Shown: in pieces, positions 1 through 7,719 of the stretch
Layout of the letters: each line of letters begins with the position of its first letter
Numbering within the stretch: position 1 is the first letter of the stretch
Assembly (NCBI GenBank): GCA_003641675.1
Contig: QNBI01000005.1
Coordinates: forward strand, 1 to 16,106
DNA from: Spirochaetota bacterium
GTDB lineage: Bacteria; Spirochaetota; Spirochaetia; SZUA-6
Direction of reading: 5' to 3'
Length of the DNA stretch: 16,106 nt
The notes under the pieces: generated by a model
Databases searched by the model: none
What the model was told of the DNA's origin: nothing
The model's input: only the letters and a program-made list of their open reading frames with translations
Position numbers and translations under genes: made by a program

Positions 1-126
1 TATAGACTGGGCCTCTGCTGGTCCTATAAATATGGGTACCGCCATATCCGACCCTACAGGTCGAACTAAAACTGCATTTCCCTGCTCTGCCTTTGCAACT
101 GTCCAAACCTCCGCCGGAACTAACAT
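1..126 (-). CDS. Bifunctional nuclease family protein (DUF151), N-terminal part only
   Basis: The minus-strand frame from an ATG at 126 stays open for 42 codons to the window edge, so only the N-terminus is present. It reads MLVPAEVWTVAKAEQGNAV, then a stretch containing RPVGSD and VPIFIGPAEAQSI. This is the characteristic start of the BFN/DUF151 domain, whose plant and bacterial members have been reported to have DNase and RNase activity; the bacterial role is poorly defined. The protein would be cytoplasmic. The ATG is preceded by a GGGG-rich stretch that can act as a ribosome binding site. It begins 6 nt after the stop of the 63-residue gene, so the two are very probably co-transcribed from the promoter at 331-359. 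Family recognition from 42 residues is good, but completeness and the C-terminal domain (often a UVR motif in relatives) cannot be judged. Confidence 0.8.
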   Translation of the reverse strand, partial: MLVPAEVWTVAKAEQGNAVLVRPVGSDMAVPIFIGPAEAQSI

Positions 127-132
127 TTGCCC

Positions 133-324
133 CTATAACCCCTTTGATTTGAGATATTTCTCAATAGCGGCATCATCTATATAGCCGAGTGCAATAGCAA
201 TCTCTCCAAAGAGCCTCTTATCACCCTGCTCCTGTCTCTTTACTATTTCTTCTACCTGCTCTTTGGTAATAGCTCCTATGCGTACTAACCCTTCTCCGAT
301 TTTTTCAGGAATTAATTCTGCCAT
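133..324 (-). CDS. Small stand-alone MshEN-like (GspE N-terminal) domain protein, 63 aa
   Basis: This 63-residue soluble protein resembles the MshEN / type II secretion GspE N-terminal helical domain. The pattern IGEGLVRIGAIT (9-20) followed by VEEIVKRQ (24-31), then LFGEIAIALGYID (38-50), matches the family's repeated LG..L...G.I....L..AL..Q signature. In full-length ATPases MshEN binds cyclic di-GMP; here Lys8 occupies the position where Arg or His is expected, so binding is uncertain. No ATPase is attached and no membrane segment or signal is visible. The next gene encodes the DUF151 nuclease 6 nt downstream, suggesting a joint transcript. The ATG has no Shine-Dalgarno sequence: it follows an AT-alternating tract and lies 6 nt after the candidate -10 element, so the mRNA may be leaderless. 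Function unknown; a small adaptor or regulatory domain is the best inference. Confidence 0.72.
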   Translation of the reverse strand: MAELIPEKIGEGLVRIGAITKEQVEEIVKRQEQGDKRLFGEIAIALGYIDDAAIEKYLKSKGL

Positions 325-330
325 ATATAT

Positions 331-359
331 ATAATAGATGAAATAGTTCCGGAAATCAA
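331..359 (-). promoter_or_regulatory. Sigma70-type promoter for the 63-aa gene and DUF151 gene
   Basis: On the minus strand TTGATT (359-354) is followed by a 17-nt spacer and TATTAT (336-331), close to the sigma70 consensus with ideal spacing. Only 6 nt separate the -10 from the ATG at 324, which puts the predicted transcription start on or beside the start codon. It lies just downstream of the addB stop (373), with no terminator hairpin visible between, so read-through from the addAB operon is also possible. Confidence 0.6.
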
Positions 360-372
360 CACTTATAATATT

Positions 373-3282
373 TCATTTTTTGCAGATAGAGCTGTATGGA
401 CAATTTTTGCATGTGTTAATATTAGTTGCAGTATAAAAAGGTATTTCTGGCGACAGCATATCTGCTACTACAAATTTTAAACCTATCATAATATTTTCTA
501 ATGTCTTTTCCCTTATATCCGTAGAAACATTAGTGAAAATATCTTGTCTCCATTTATCCTGTACGGGTTCCTGAACAAATATATACTCTCCGTCGATGCC
601 GGAAGGAGGCAAATCGGTTTCGGCCGAAAACATTATACCGTAAAGTAGCAGTTGAAAAGACGGGAATGCTTCAAGAAAGGCATTGTAAAAATTCTGAATA
701 TTTTTTATGTCTTTAAAACCCGTGTCTAATCTGCTCTTAAGAGATTCCGTAAAAATCTCCTGTTTGTTTTCTTTTATTTTTAACGGAAAAGTCGAGCCGG
801 TTTTGTAATCTATAATTCTATAACCTTCTGGTTTTTTGTCTATTCTGTCTGCTCTTCCTGACAGAAGGAATGCCCCTTTATCCAGTTTAATTGTTATTTT
901 TAAGTCATGTTCCAGTGCAAAAATCCTGGTATTTTCCGTCTTTAGCCGCTGAAATTCGGAAAAAAGGAATTTTTTAAGCTGCTTTATTACTCCCCATGCC
1001 CTTAACCTGTTTATCCCCTGTTCTGTGTTAAATCCGTTTAAACCGAATTGATAAGCAACAGAATCTTTTAATTTGGTCTCCAGCAGTTCTTCTACGGAAA
1101 GTTTCCCCATATTCCATAATTCGAGTATATCCTTAAGAACAGCATGTATAATACTCCCCTGAATATTAGGTGCAATCTCTGGCTGCAGCTCTTCCGGTTC
1201 TTCTATTTTTAAGATTTTACGATAGTAGAATTTTTTAGGGCAGGTTAAATAATCTTTAACGGAAGAGGGGGAAAGGGCAGTTCGCCTGCAGGTATCTATT
1301 AATGAACTGTTCTTTTCAATACTCTGTATTTTCTTGGCATGCAGAGAAAAGGAGGTGTTAACCATGGAGACTTTAACCTCTCTGCCGGATTGTTCCTCCA
1401 GTTTATAGAGGATATATTCAATATATCTGCTTCTCGAAACACGTTTGCCGTCTTTACTGGCCGGATAAAACAGGTGTACATGATCTGCACTTCCTATGAG
1501 GCTGTAAAAATTGTAGGAAAAGAGTTTTTCCCATTCAATATAATTTCTAAGCCCGAATATTTTCTTTATATCGTAGGGTAAAATGGAGTCGTACTTTCTG
1601 TTTTGAGGCAGAACGCCTTCTACATTGTCAAAGATATATACGTCATTAAATTTTAATCCGCGTGTTTCCAGCATTCCCAGTATCTGTATTCCTTTAAGAG
1701 GGGAACCCTCGAAGGGGACCTGCTTTTTAGAAAAGTAGTACCGGATAAAATCTGCTGCATCCTGTATTTTAATGTTGTGCTCAAAATCGAATCTCTCTGC
1801 GGCCTCGCGGATTTCTGCAACAGTTTCAAATGCAAAAACGAGATATTCGTTGAGGAAGAGATAATTATTTTTAATTAGGGAAATTTCCTTAAGAGCGTTA
1901 TTCAGGAAATTAAGGATTTCTCTAAACTGCATGGTTCCGGAAAAGATAAACTTATTATGAATATTCCTGACAAGTTCAAGCATTTCCTCGGTATCATCGG
2001 CCTTAAGTTCAAAGCCTCTATCTTTCAGGTTAGCTATAATTTTCGGGATTTTTACTTCCGAAAGGTTGTTCTTTAAAATGCTGTTTTCGATGATATGTAT
2101 CGCAGATTTCAGTATTCCGGTTTCTGTCCTGTCCAGGAGTTTTATATACGGATGTCTTATTATATTAAGGTAGTCCAGTGCTCTGAAGGAATTGCCGTTT
2201 CTGTTCTCCGGCAGGCTGAGAATGCTGTCGATTAGTTTAAACAATGCCGTCCGGTTAAAGGGGTACTGAAGCGAGATATTAAAAGGTATGCCCTCTGTTT
2301 TTGAAACCAGCCCATGGATAAGAGGTATTAGTGATGACGGATCAGGGAGAATAAGGGCCGTTTTTATATACTGATCCGGAGATTTTTTATCCAGGCTTTT
2401 TAAAAAAATATCCGCCGCGAGGGCTATCTCTGTTTCCGTATCCGGAATTTCATGAATTTCAACCTTAAGGAAATTGTTCCATTCCTCTTGAGAAGAGGGA
2501 GGAATGGCCGCTTCTATGTTTAGATATTTAAGCGTTTTCTGCTGCAGGTGGAAAGGAGCTGTCTTATTTTTTAATGCGCCATTATCAGTATATAAAAAGA
2601 GATGCGAAGAATGGTTCTTGAATATATAACGAAACAGCATTTTCTCGCAGTGGTTGAGAGAATGAAAACCCAAAAAATAATAATTCTCCTCACGTAAAGT
2701 GAGGGTTCCTTTTTCTGCAAGTTCCGCAACCGTTCTATAGGCTGTACCTCTTGTATATTTTCTTTCCGCAGTCAGAAGCTGCACAAATTCTTGAGTAATT
2801 TCCGGCAGTATCTCTATTAATATCTGATACTCTCTGCTGTAGCTTCCGAGCCTTACAAAATCCTTAAATTCCTTAAGCGGCGGTTTAATGTCCGCCGCCT
2901 CTGTAAGAAGGGTTTCTACGGCTGAAAGAATTTTAAGCGTCCATGGGAAATTTGCAAGGAAACCTGTATCTCTGTTAATAAAATCAAGTGAATGGCTCTT
3001 TAGAATTTTATATACCGTATAGCAGGCTTCTATTTCGGTAAGTTTTGTAAAGCCTGGATGAGTCTCTTTAAGTAATTTTTCGAAAAAATCATCCACGGTA
3101 TACATTCCGGGAGGCATAAAATCGCTTTTGAATTTATCCGCTAATTTCCCTAAGAGAAAATACTGAATTCTCCTTGTCGGGAAAATGACGGCAGCGCCGG
3201 TAAAATTGGTTTTGTACTTCTCTGTAAGGAAATCGGTAAAAGAGGATAACAAATCATCTTTAAGCGGGATAAAGTGTACCAT
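373..3282 (-). CDS. addB: AddB-like subunit of AddAB helicase-nuclease (PD-(D/E)XK nuclease with Fe-S cluster)
   Basis: A 969-residue protein that partners AddA in resecting double-strand breaks for RecA loading. The C-terminal third holds a PD-(D/E)XK nuclease: His713 in IQGSIIHAVL, Asp812 in GRADRID, Asp825 and Lys827 in IIDYKTG, and Gln877. Four cysteines, Cys681 (LTCPKKFYY) and Cys958/961/967 (CKNCPYSSIC), form the AddB-type iron-sulfur staple around the nuclease. The N-terminus reads AAVIFPTRRIQYFL (30-43), where B. subtilis AddB has a GxGKT Walker A loop, so this subunit probably does not hydrolyse ATP; a similar arrangement is typical of Bacteroidetes-type AddB. Weak superfamily-1 helicase remnants are expected in residues 30-650 (for example LETRGLKFNDVYIFD, 538-552). 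The ATG overlaps the addA stop as TAATG, indicating translational coupling. Nuclease and Fe-S assignment is confident; AddB rather than another RecBCD-like name is the best fit. Confidence 0.88.
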   Translation of the reverse strand: MVHFIPLKDDLLSSFTDFLTEKYKTNFTGAAVIFPTRRIQYFLLGKLADKFKSDFMPPGMYTVDDFFEKLLKETHPGFTKLTEIEACYTVYKILKSHSLDFINRDTGFLANFPWTLKILSAVETLLTEAADIKPPLKEFKDFVRLGSYSREYQILIEILPEITQEFVQLLTAERKYTRGTAYRTVAELAEKGTLTLREENYYFLGFHSLNHCEKMLFRYIFKNHSSHLFLYTDNGALKNKTAPFHLQQKTLKYLNIEAAIPPSSQEEWNNFLKVEIHEIPDTETEIALAADIFLKSLDKKSPDQYIKTALILPDPSSLIPLIHGLVSKTEGIPFNISLQYPFNRTALFKLIDSILSLPENRNGNSFRALDYLNIIRHPYIKLLDRTETGILKSAIHIIENSILKNNLSEVKIPKIIANLKDRGFELKADDTEEMLELVRNIHNKFIFSGTMQFREILNFLNNALKEISLIKNNYLFLNEYLVFAFETVAEIREAAERFDFEHNIKIQDAADFIRYYFSKKQVPFEGSPLKGIQILGMLETRGLKFNDVYIFDNVEGVLPQNRKYDSILPYDIKKIFGLRNYIEWEKLFSYNFYSLIGSADHVHLFYPASKDGKRVSRSRYIEYILYKLEEQSGREVKVSMVNTSFSLHAKKIQSIEKNSSLIDTCRRTALSPSSVKDYLTCPKKFYYRKILKIEEPEELQPEIAPNIQGSIIHAVLKDILELWNMGKLSVEELLETKLKDSVAYQFGLNGFNTEQGINRLRAWGVIKQLKKFLFSEFQRLKTENTRIFALEHDLKITIKLDKGAFLLSGRADRIDKKPEGYRIIDYKTGSTFPLKIKENKQEIFTESLKSRLDTGFKDIKNIQNFYNAFLEAFPSFQLLLYGIMFSAETDLPPSGIDGEYIFVQEPVQDKWRQDIFTNVSTDIREKTLENIMIGLKFVVADMLSPEIPFYTATNINTCKNCPYSSICKK

Positions 3283-6200
3283 TAATTTACCGTTTCTATT
3301 TCAAAGAGGTCCGTATATAGCAGGAACCCTTCGAGTTTTTTATCTCTGTAAATGTGGATAAGAATGTCCATATACTCTCTTACCTGCCTTTTGTGTTCTT
3401 CTTTCGATTCTCCGCCTGTTTTGTAGTCTATAACTGTAATTCTATCGCTGAATATGTTTAGCCTGTCCGCTCTTTTAGTCTGATATGCCCCTCTGTCATA
3501 CTTAATAAGCTCCTTTTCATTGAAATAGCTGAAATTACCGACGAAAAAGCTGACAATTTGTTTTTGAAGGACGTAGTTAAGCAATTTTCCCATTTCTGCT
3601 TTATTAAGACCGTACAAAACTGCAAGCCGCATAACGGTGTTCCTGTATTTTTCTTCTGTCTCGAAAACTCCAAGATGAGAGAGTATTTCGTGCGTTTTTC
3701 TGCCCCTTTCCGCTGCTAAAGATTCCTGCGGCATATCTTTTGAATGAAAAACGAGAAATCTCTTTTCCCACTCCGCCGTTAATCTGCTCTTTGATAGTAT
3801 ATTGAGAGTTTCCGGTATTTTGGCAGTACCGGTTTCTCCCTTTTTAAGAATTCCTCTCTTAAAAGAAAATCTGTCACCGGTTGTTTCAATATTGCTGCTT
3901 ATATAAGGATTGGAGTAAACCAGCTCATAGAGACCCTTAGGTTTGCTCAATGCACTTCCCCTGGCAGCGGAAGGTTTGGATACCATCGGTATTAACAGGG
4001 TTTCTTTCGCCCTTGTAAAAGCGACATAAAGAAGGTTTAAATCGTCTATGTACTCCTGCGCTATTTCATCGCGGTATATTTTGGCAAGCTCTCTGCTTAC
4101 ATTGGTATACCGCTGTGTTATATAGTAAAATTTCCCGTCCTTTAGAAAAATGTTCTTATTTGAAGATCTGTAATTTTTTATAGGCAGTATAACTGCAGGA
4201 AATTCGAGCCCCTTTGCTTTGTGCATGGTTCCGACCTTTACCCTGTTTCCGGAATGCGGCGAGTCTATAGAGTACTTAAGGGTTCCGGAAAGATGTTTTT
4301 TCCATACATCAAAGAAGGCAGAGAAAGACGTGCATCCCTCTTTTTCCAAAGAATGAAGAACGTCTCCGAATTTAAGAAGAAATGGTGTTGATTCTGAGAA
4401 ATTTTCATACAAACGGAATACAGAAGTTAAATCCTGAAAAAAATCATAGGGAGGCAGCAGGCCTGCCGATTTAAAAAACTGTTTAATATATTTGTCCCAA
4501 AAAGCTGCATAGTTTTTCCTGAAATACTTGTATAAGGGGCGTTTCCTGCCAACAAAGATTCTGCTGTCGTTAAAATTGTTTCCGGCCGCGGCATTAAATA
4601 TTCTGCCCGTTATGAATGTTAGAAAGTTAAGATCATCCGGCGGGTATTCCAGGAATTTCATAAATGCAACAATTTCATTTATGATGTTACAGGAAGAAAG
4701 AGACAGTGATTCGTCGGATACAGTCTCAATACCAATCTGTGCGAGATATTCAACAATATTGCATACATCTTCGTTCTTGCGAACCAGAACGGCAATGTCA
4801 TCGTAACTGTACCCTGCCTTAACGAGTTTCTCTATACTTTGGCCTATAAACATAAGGAGAAGGTTGTCATCTTCATCCTTCTCCGTTGAGCCTGTTATTT
4901 CAACATAACCGCATGGTTTACCCGCTGTATTGGGACTCTGTCCCTGTTCGATAATCGACCTTCCGCATTTCTGGCGGCTGTGTTTAAAATTGTCGGCTAT
5001 TAAATCTGCAATGGCTTCCGGTGCTGAGGCGGATATATTTTCCGGCGCCCAGAAATTGTTGTTGAAATCCACAATCTCATACAGACTTCTGTAGTTTGTA
5101 TCCAGGTTTTCTTCGTAAAAGTTCGATGTGTCGAAAGAAGGAATTTCTTTTATTAATGACGCCTTTGTTAGCAGCCTGGATGCGCCGCCTCTCCATCTGT
5201 AAATAGCCTGTTTCCTGTCGCCGACGGCAAGCATGGAGGATTTTTCACTGGAAGAAAAAACTTCATCTATAAAAGGCGACAGGGCCTTAAACTGCATTTC
5301 ACTTGTATCCTGGAATTCATCGAATAAGAAAGATAAAAACCTGTCCGACATTTTTATATACAGATAGGGAACTCTATCCTGTTCTGCAAAATATTTTGTC
5401 TGTTCACTCCAGTGCAGCAGTTTGCCCCGGAGTAAATTGCTCTGTTCATCGACATATATAGTTCTTTTTTTTCGGGTGTTCCATGCATTTATGAAATCTG
5501 CAAACAGTATGGAGAAGCCGGAAACCTCATGTATGCTCATTTCATAGACAAGAGTGGAAAGAGTGCCGATTAGCTCTGATAGTAGATGCAGGCCATTCGC
5601 CTTTATTTCCTCCGGAGTATTGGTTTTAAAGAAGGTATAGCCGTTATCGATGTTCCTGTAAGAAAAAAGCGAGGAGCCGAATATGGGTTCTACCAGCTCT
5701 TTGCTGTATGTATTTCCCAAACATATATTGTACAGTTTTGTTAGTGTTTTACTACGGAGCTTGTTCTTAGCAGTAAAAGGAGAAATATCGGGTGATGTCA
5801 CAAAATTATAGAATTGTTTTACACTACTAGAAAATATTTCATATGAACTGTTTAATCTTGAAGTATTAGCCTGCATTTTGTCCGGAAGAATATCGTACTT
5901 CAGTGATTGCGTGTAGAATTGGATAAGGCTGCTTTTAATCACAGAATCCACCGCTCTGGTCCGGACGCTTCCCATACTCAGCAGTTCGTTTAGGGTTCTT
6001 TCGAGCGTATCCCACCGGTTCTCTGTCACAGATTCCAGAAATTCATTACAGAAGTTTTCCAGTTCTTCTGTTTTGTCTATCGAAGTTGAATAATCCGGAT
6101 GCAGGCCTAATTCCGGTGAAACTGCCTGTATTATTGAACTCATAAGAGAATCTATTGTTTTAACGTTGAAATCACTGTAGAGAAGAAATATGCTTAAAAG

Positions 6201-6587
6201 AACATCATCTGCAGTATTTACTATCTCTGTAAGCGGGATTCCTGTTTCCGTAATGAGGTCTTTGAGTATTGTTTCACTTACGGGCTGTAGGCCTCTTTGC
6301 GCTGAAAGCTCTGCGTGTTTTCTCCGCAGGCGGGCTAATTTTTTTAAGTTTTCTATTATCCGCTGTTTCATTTCATCGGCTGCCTTATTTGTAAATGTCA
6401 CAGCAAGGATAGAACCGAGCATACGCCTTTTTGTTTCATCGTATTCGGAGGAAGGTCTGCGTAAATTTGAGAAATTACTTATTATCAGTTTTAAATACTC
6501 GAGGGTAAGCCTGTATGTTTTCCCGGAGCCGGCGGAAGCTTCGATTTTTTTTATATACGGTCCTGAATACCCTGAATGCATAACCAT
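3282..6587 (-). CDS. addA: AddA-like UvrD/RecB-family helicase-nuclease
   Basis: A 1101-residue superfamily-1A DNA helicase with a C-terminal nuclease, the motor subunit of an AddAB-type recombination complex. Helicase motifs occur in order: Walker A ASAGSGKT (17-24), motif Ia TFTNKAADEM (64-73), DEFQD (423-427), GDRKQAIYRWRGG (456-468), NYRS (498-501), VGTMHKAKGLEF (785-796) and YVAFTRAKE (854-862). The nuclease follows: His966 in GRKTHEIL, Asp1041 in RADRLN, Asp1054 and Lys1056 in VIDYKTGG, then the QVREY motif (1068-1072). All key residues are intact, so both helicase and nuclease should be active. Two in-frame ATGs lie 6 nt apart; ACAGG at 6592-6588 directly abuts the first but sits 6 nt before the second, so translation probably starts at 6581 (Met3). 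The gene lies 18 nt after ddl and overlaps addB by one base, which argues for an AddA/AddB pair rather than a lone RecB-like protein. Confidence 0.92.
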   Translation of the reverse strand: MVMHSGYSGPYIKKIEASAGSGKTYRLTLEYLKLIISNFSNLRRPSSEYDETKRRMLGSILAVTFTNKAADEMKQRIIENLKKLARLRRKHAELSAQRGLQPVSETILKDLITETGIPLTEIVNTADDVLLSIFLLYSDFNVKTIDSLMSSIIQAVSPELGLHPDYSTSIDKTEELENFCNEFLESVTENRWDTLERTLNELLSMGSVRTRAVDSVIKSSLIQFYTQSLKYDILPDKMQANTSRLNSSYEIFSSSVKQFYNFVTSPDISPFTAKNKLRSKTLTKLYNICLGNTYSKELVEPIFGSSLFSYRNIDNGYTFFKTNTPEEIKANGLHLLSELIGTLSTLVYEMSIHEVSGFSILFADFINAWNTRKKRTIYVDEQSNLLRGKLLHWSEQTKYFAEQDRVPYLYIKMSDRFLSFLFDEFQDTSEMQFKALSPFIDEVFSSSEKSSMLAVGDRKQAIYRWRGGASRLLTKASLIKEIPSFDTSNFYEENLDTNYRSLYEIVDFNNNFWAPENISASAPEAIADLIADNFKHSRQKCGRSIIEQGQSPNTAGKPCGYVEITGSTEKDEDDNLLLMFIGQSIEKLVKAGYSYDDIAVLVRKNEDVCNIVEYLAQIGIETVSDESLSLSSCNIINEIVAFMKFLEYPPDDLNFLTFITGRIFNAAAGNNFNDSRIFVGRKRPLYKYFRKNYAAFWDKYIKQFFKSAGLLPPYDFFQDLTSVFRLYENFSESTPFLLKFGDVLHSLEKEGCTSFSAFFDVWKKHLSGTLKYSIDSPHSGNRVKVGTMHKAKGLEFPAVILPIKNYRSSNKNIFLKDGKFYYITQRYTNVSRELAKIYRDEIAQEYIDDLNLLYVAFTRAKETLLIPMVSKPSAARGSALSKPKGLYELVYSNPYISSNIETTGDRFSFKRGILKKGETGTAKIPETLNILSKSRLTAEWEKRFLVFHSKDMPQESLAAERGRKTHEILSHLGVFETEEKYRNTVMRLAVLYGLNKAEMGKLLNYVLQKQIVSFFVGNFSYFNEKELIKYDRGAYQTKRADRLNIFSDRITVIDYKTGGESKEEHKRQVREYMDILIHIYRDKKLEGFLLYTDLFEIETVN

Positions 6588-6605
6588 CCTGTTTAGAACT
6601 TAAAC

Positions 6606-7700
6606 TTAAAGTGAAAAATCAAAAAGCAGGTTCTCCTGTTTCCTGTGCCTTTCCAGTGCAAAGGCAATAAGCATATCCAGTATACGGGAGTATGATATCC
6701 CTGCTGCTTCGCAGAGCTTGGGGAACATGCTTATACTTGTAAATCCGGGTATTGTATTAATCTCGTTTAGAAAGATATTTCCGGAAGTTTCTTCAATAAA
6801 AAAATCCACCCGTGAAAAACCGGAAGCACCTACTGCCCTGTATGCTTTTACCGCAAGATCCATAACTTTCTGTTTTTTCTTATCATCAAGGGGTGCAGGT
6901 ATTATTAGTTCTGCTCCCTCCGGGTCTGTATATTTCGCTTCATAGTCGTAAAATTCATGTTTCGGTCTAATTTCTCCCGGAGGATATGCTACAGGCCTGT
7001 CGTTTCCGATTACAGAACATTCAATTTCCCGGCCGGCAACCGCACGTTCTATTATTATTTCGTTGTCAAATTCGGACGCTATTTTAAGGGCCGCAACAAT
7101 GCCTTTTGCTTGTTTTACCTTGGAAATGCCAATGGAAGAGCCTGCACGGCACGGCTTCACAAAAAGAGGCAGGCCGAGAGTTTTTACCGTATTTTCTATT
7201 TTACTGCTGTCTCCGGACTGTATATCTAAAGTACTAATTATGGTAAAGTCCGCTGTAGGAAGCCCTGCTTGTTTCCATAGTTCTTTTGTTTTTCCCTTAT
7301 GCATGGAAAGAGAACTTGCAAGCACCCCTGAGCCGACATAGGGAAGCCCTGCTATTTCAAGAAGTCCCTGTACAGTACCGTCTTCGCCGAAAGTCCCGTG
7401 CAGAATAGGAAATGCTACGTCTAACTTAAGTTTTTTGTTTTTAACAAGAAGCCCTGAACCGGGAAGAACAGACACGGGCAGATCTCTTTCTTTTATCGGG
7501 AGGATTTTGTCTCTCTCTGAAATCCCCTCTGTTTTGTAGTTGCTCTGAAGATACCACCGTCCGTATTTATCAATTCCGACAACGAGTATTCTGTATTTGT
7601 CTTTGTCCAGATTAGTGACAACCGAGGCTGCGGATTTTAGCGATATTTCATGCTCTTCCGACCTGCCTCCGTACAGTATGCAAATAGTTTTCTTATTCAT
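6606..7700 (-). CDS. ddl: D-alanine--D-alanine ligase
   Basis: A 364-residue cytoplasmic ATP-grasp enzyme that joins two D-alanines for the end of the peptidoglycan stem peptide. Visible family signatures are ILYGGRSEEHEISL (8-21), HGTFGEDGTVQGLLE (101-115), the ATP-binding VKPCRAGSSIGI (181-192), and the C-terminal SRVDFF...NEINTIPGF with Arg297, Asn312 and Glu313. The omega loop reads EFYDYEAKY (249-257), carrying the Tyr found in D-Ala-D-Ala ligases rather than the residue pattern of VanA-type D-Ala-D-Lac ligases, so ordinary vancomycin-sensitive precursors are expected. Length is typical of the DdlA-type subfamily with the longer N-terminal lobe. A clear AGGAG (7714-7710) lies 9 nt before the ATG. 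It is 19 nt after the unknown exported-protein gene and 18 nt before addA, inside one leftward operon starting at murE. Confidence 0.96.
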   Translation of the reverse strand: MNKKTICILYGGRSEEHEISLKSAASVVTNLDKDKYRILVVGIDKYGRWYLQSNYKTEGISERDKILPIKERDLPVSVLPGSGLLVKNKKLKLDVAFPILHGTFGEDGTVQGLLEIAGLPYVGSGVLASSLSMHKGKTKELWKQAGLPTADFTIISTLDIQSGDSSKIENTVKTLGLPLFVKPCRAGSSIGISKVKQAKGIVAALKIASEFDNEIIIERAVAGREIECSVIGNDRPVAYPPGEIRPKHEFYDYEAKYTDPEGAELIIPAPLDDKKKQKVMDLAVKAYRAVGASGFSRVDFFIEETSGNIFLNEINTIPGFTSISMFPKLCEAAGISYSRILDMLIAFALERHRKQENLLFDFSL

Positions 7701-7719
7701 CTAAAACTTCTCCTGTCTT

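Noticed and set aside
1339..1581. 80-codon plus-strand open frame opposite addB
   Set aside because: Antisense to a conserved coding gene, although GGAGG-like bases precede an ATG there by chance; no family features.
6190..6603. 137-codon plus-strand open frame opposite addA
   Set aside because: It is antisense to the conserved AddA helicase motifs, has no ribosome binding site or recognisable family, and reads as a shadow of the real gene.
6718..7341. Three overlapping plus-strand open frames opposite ddl
   Set aside because: All lie antisense to intact ddl motifs and show no homology or initiation signals.
6606..7700. VanA-type D-Ala-D-Lac ligase (glycopeptide resistance)
   Set aside because: The omega loop keeps the Tyr pattern of D-Ala-D-Ala ligases and no vanH or vanX genes are nearby.
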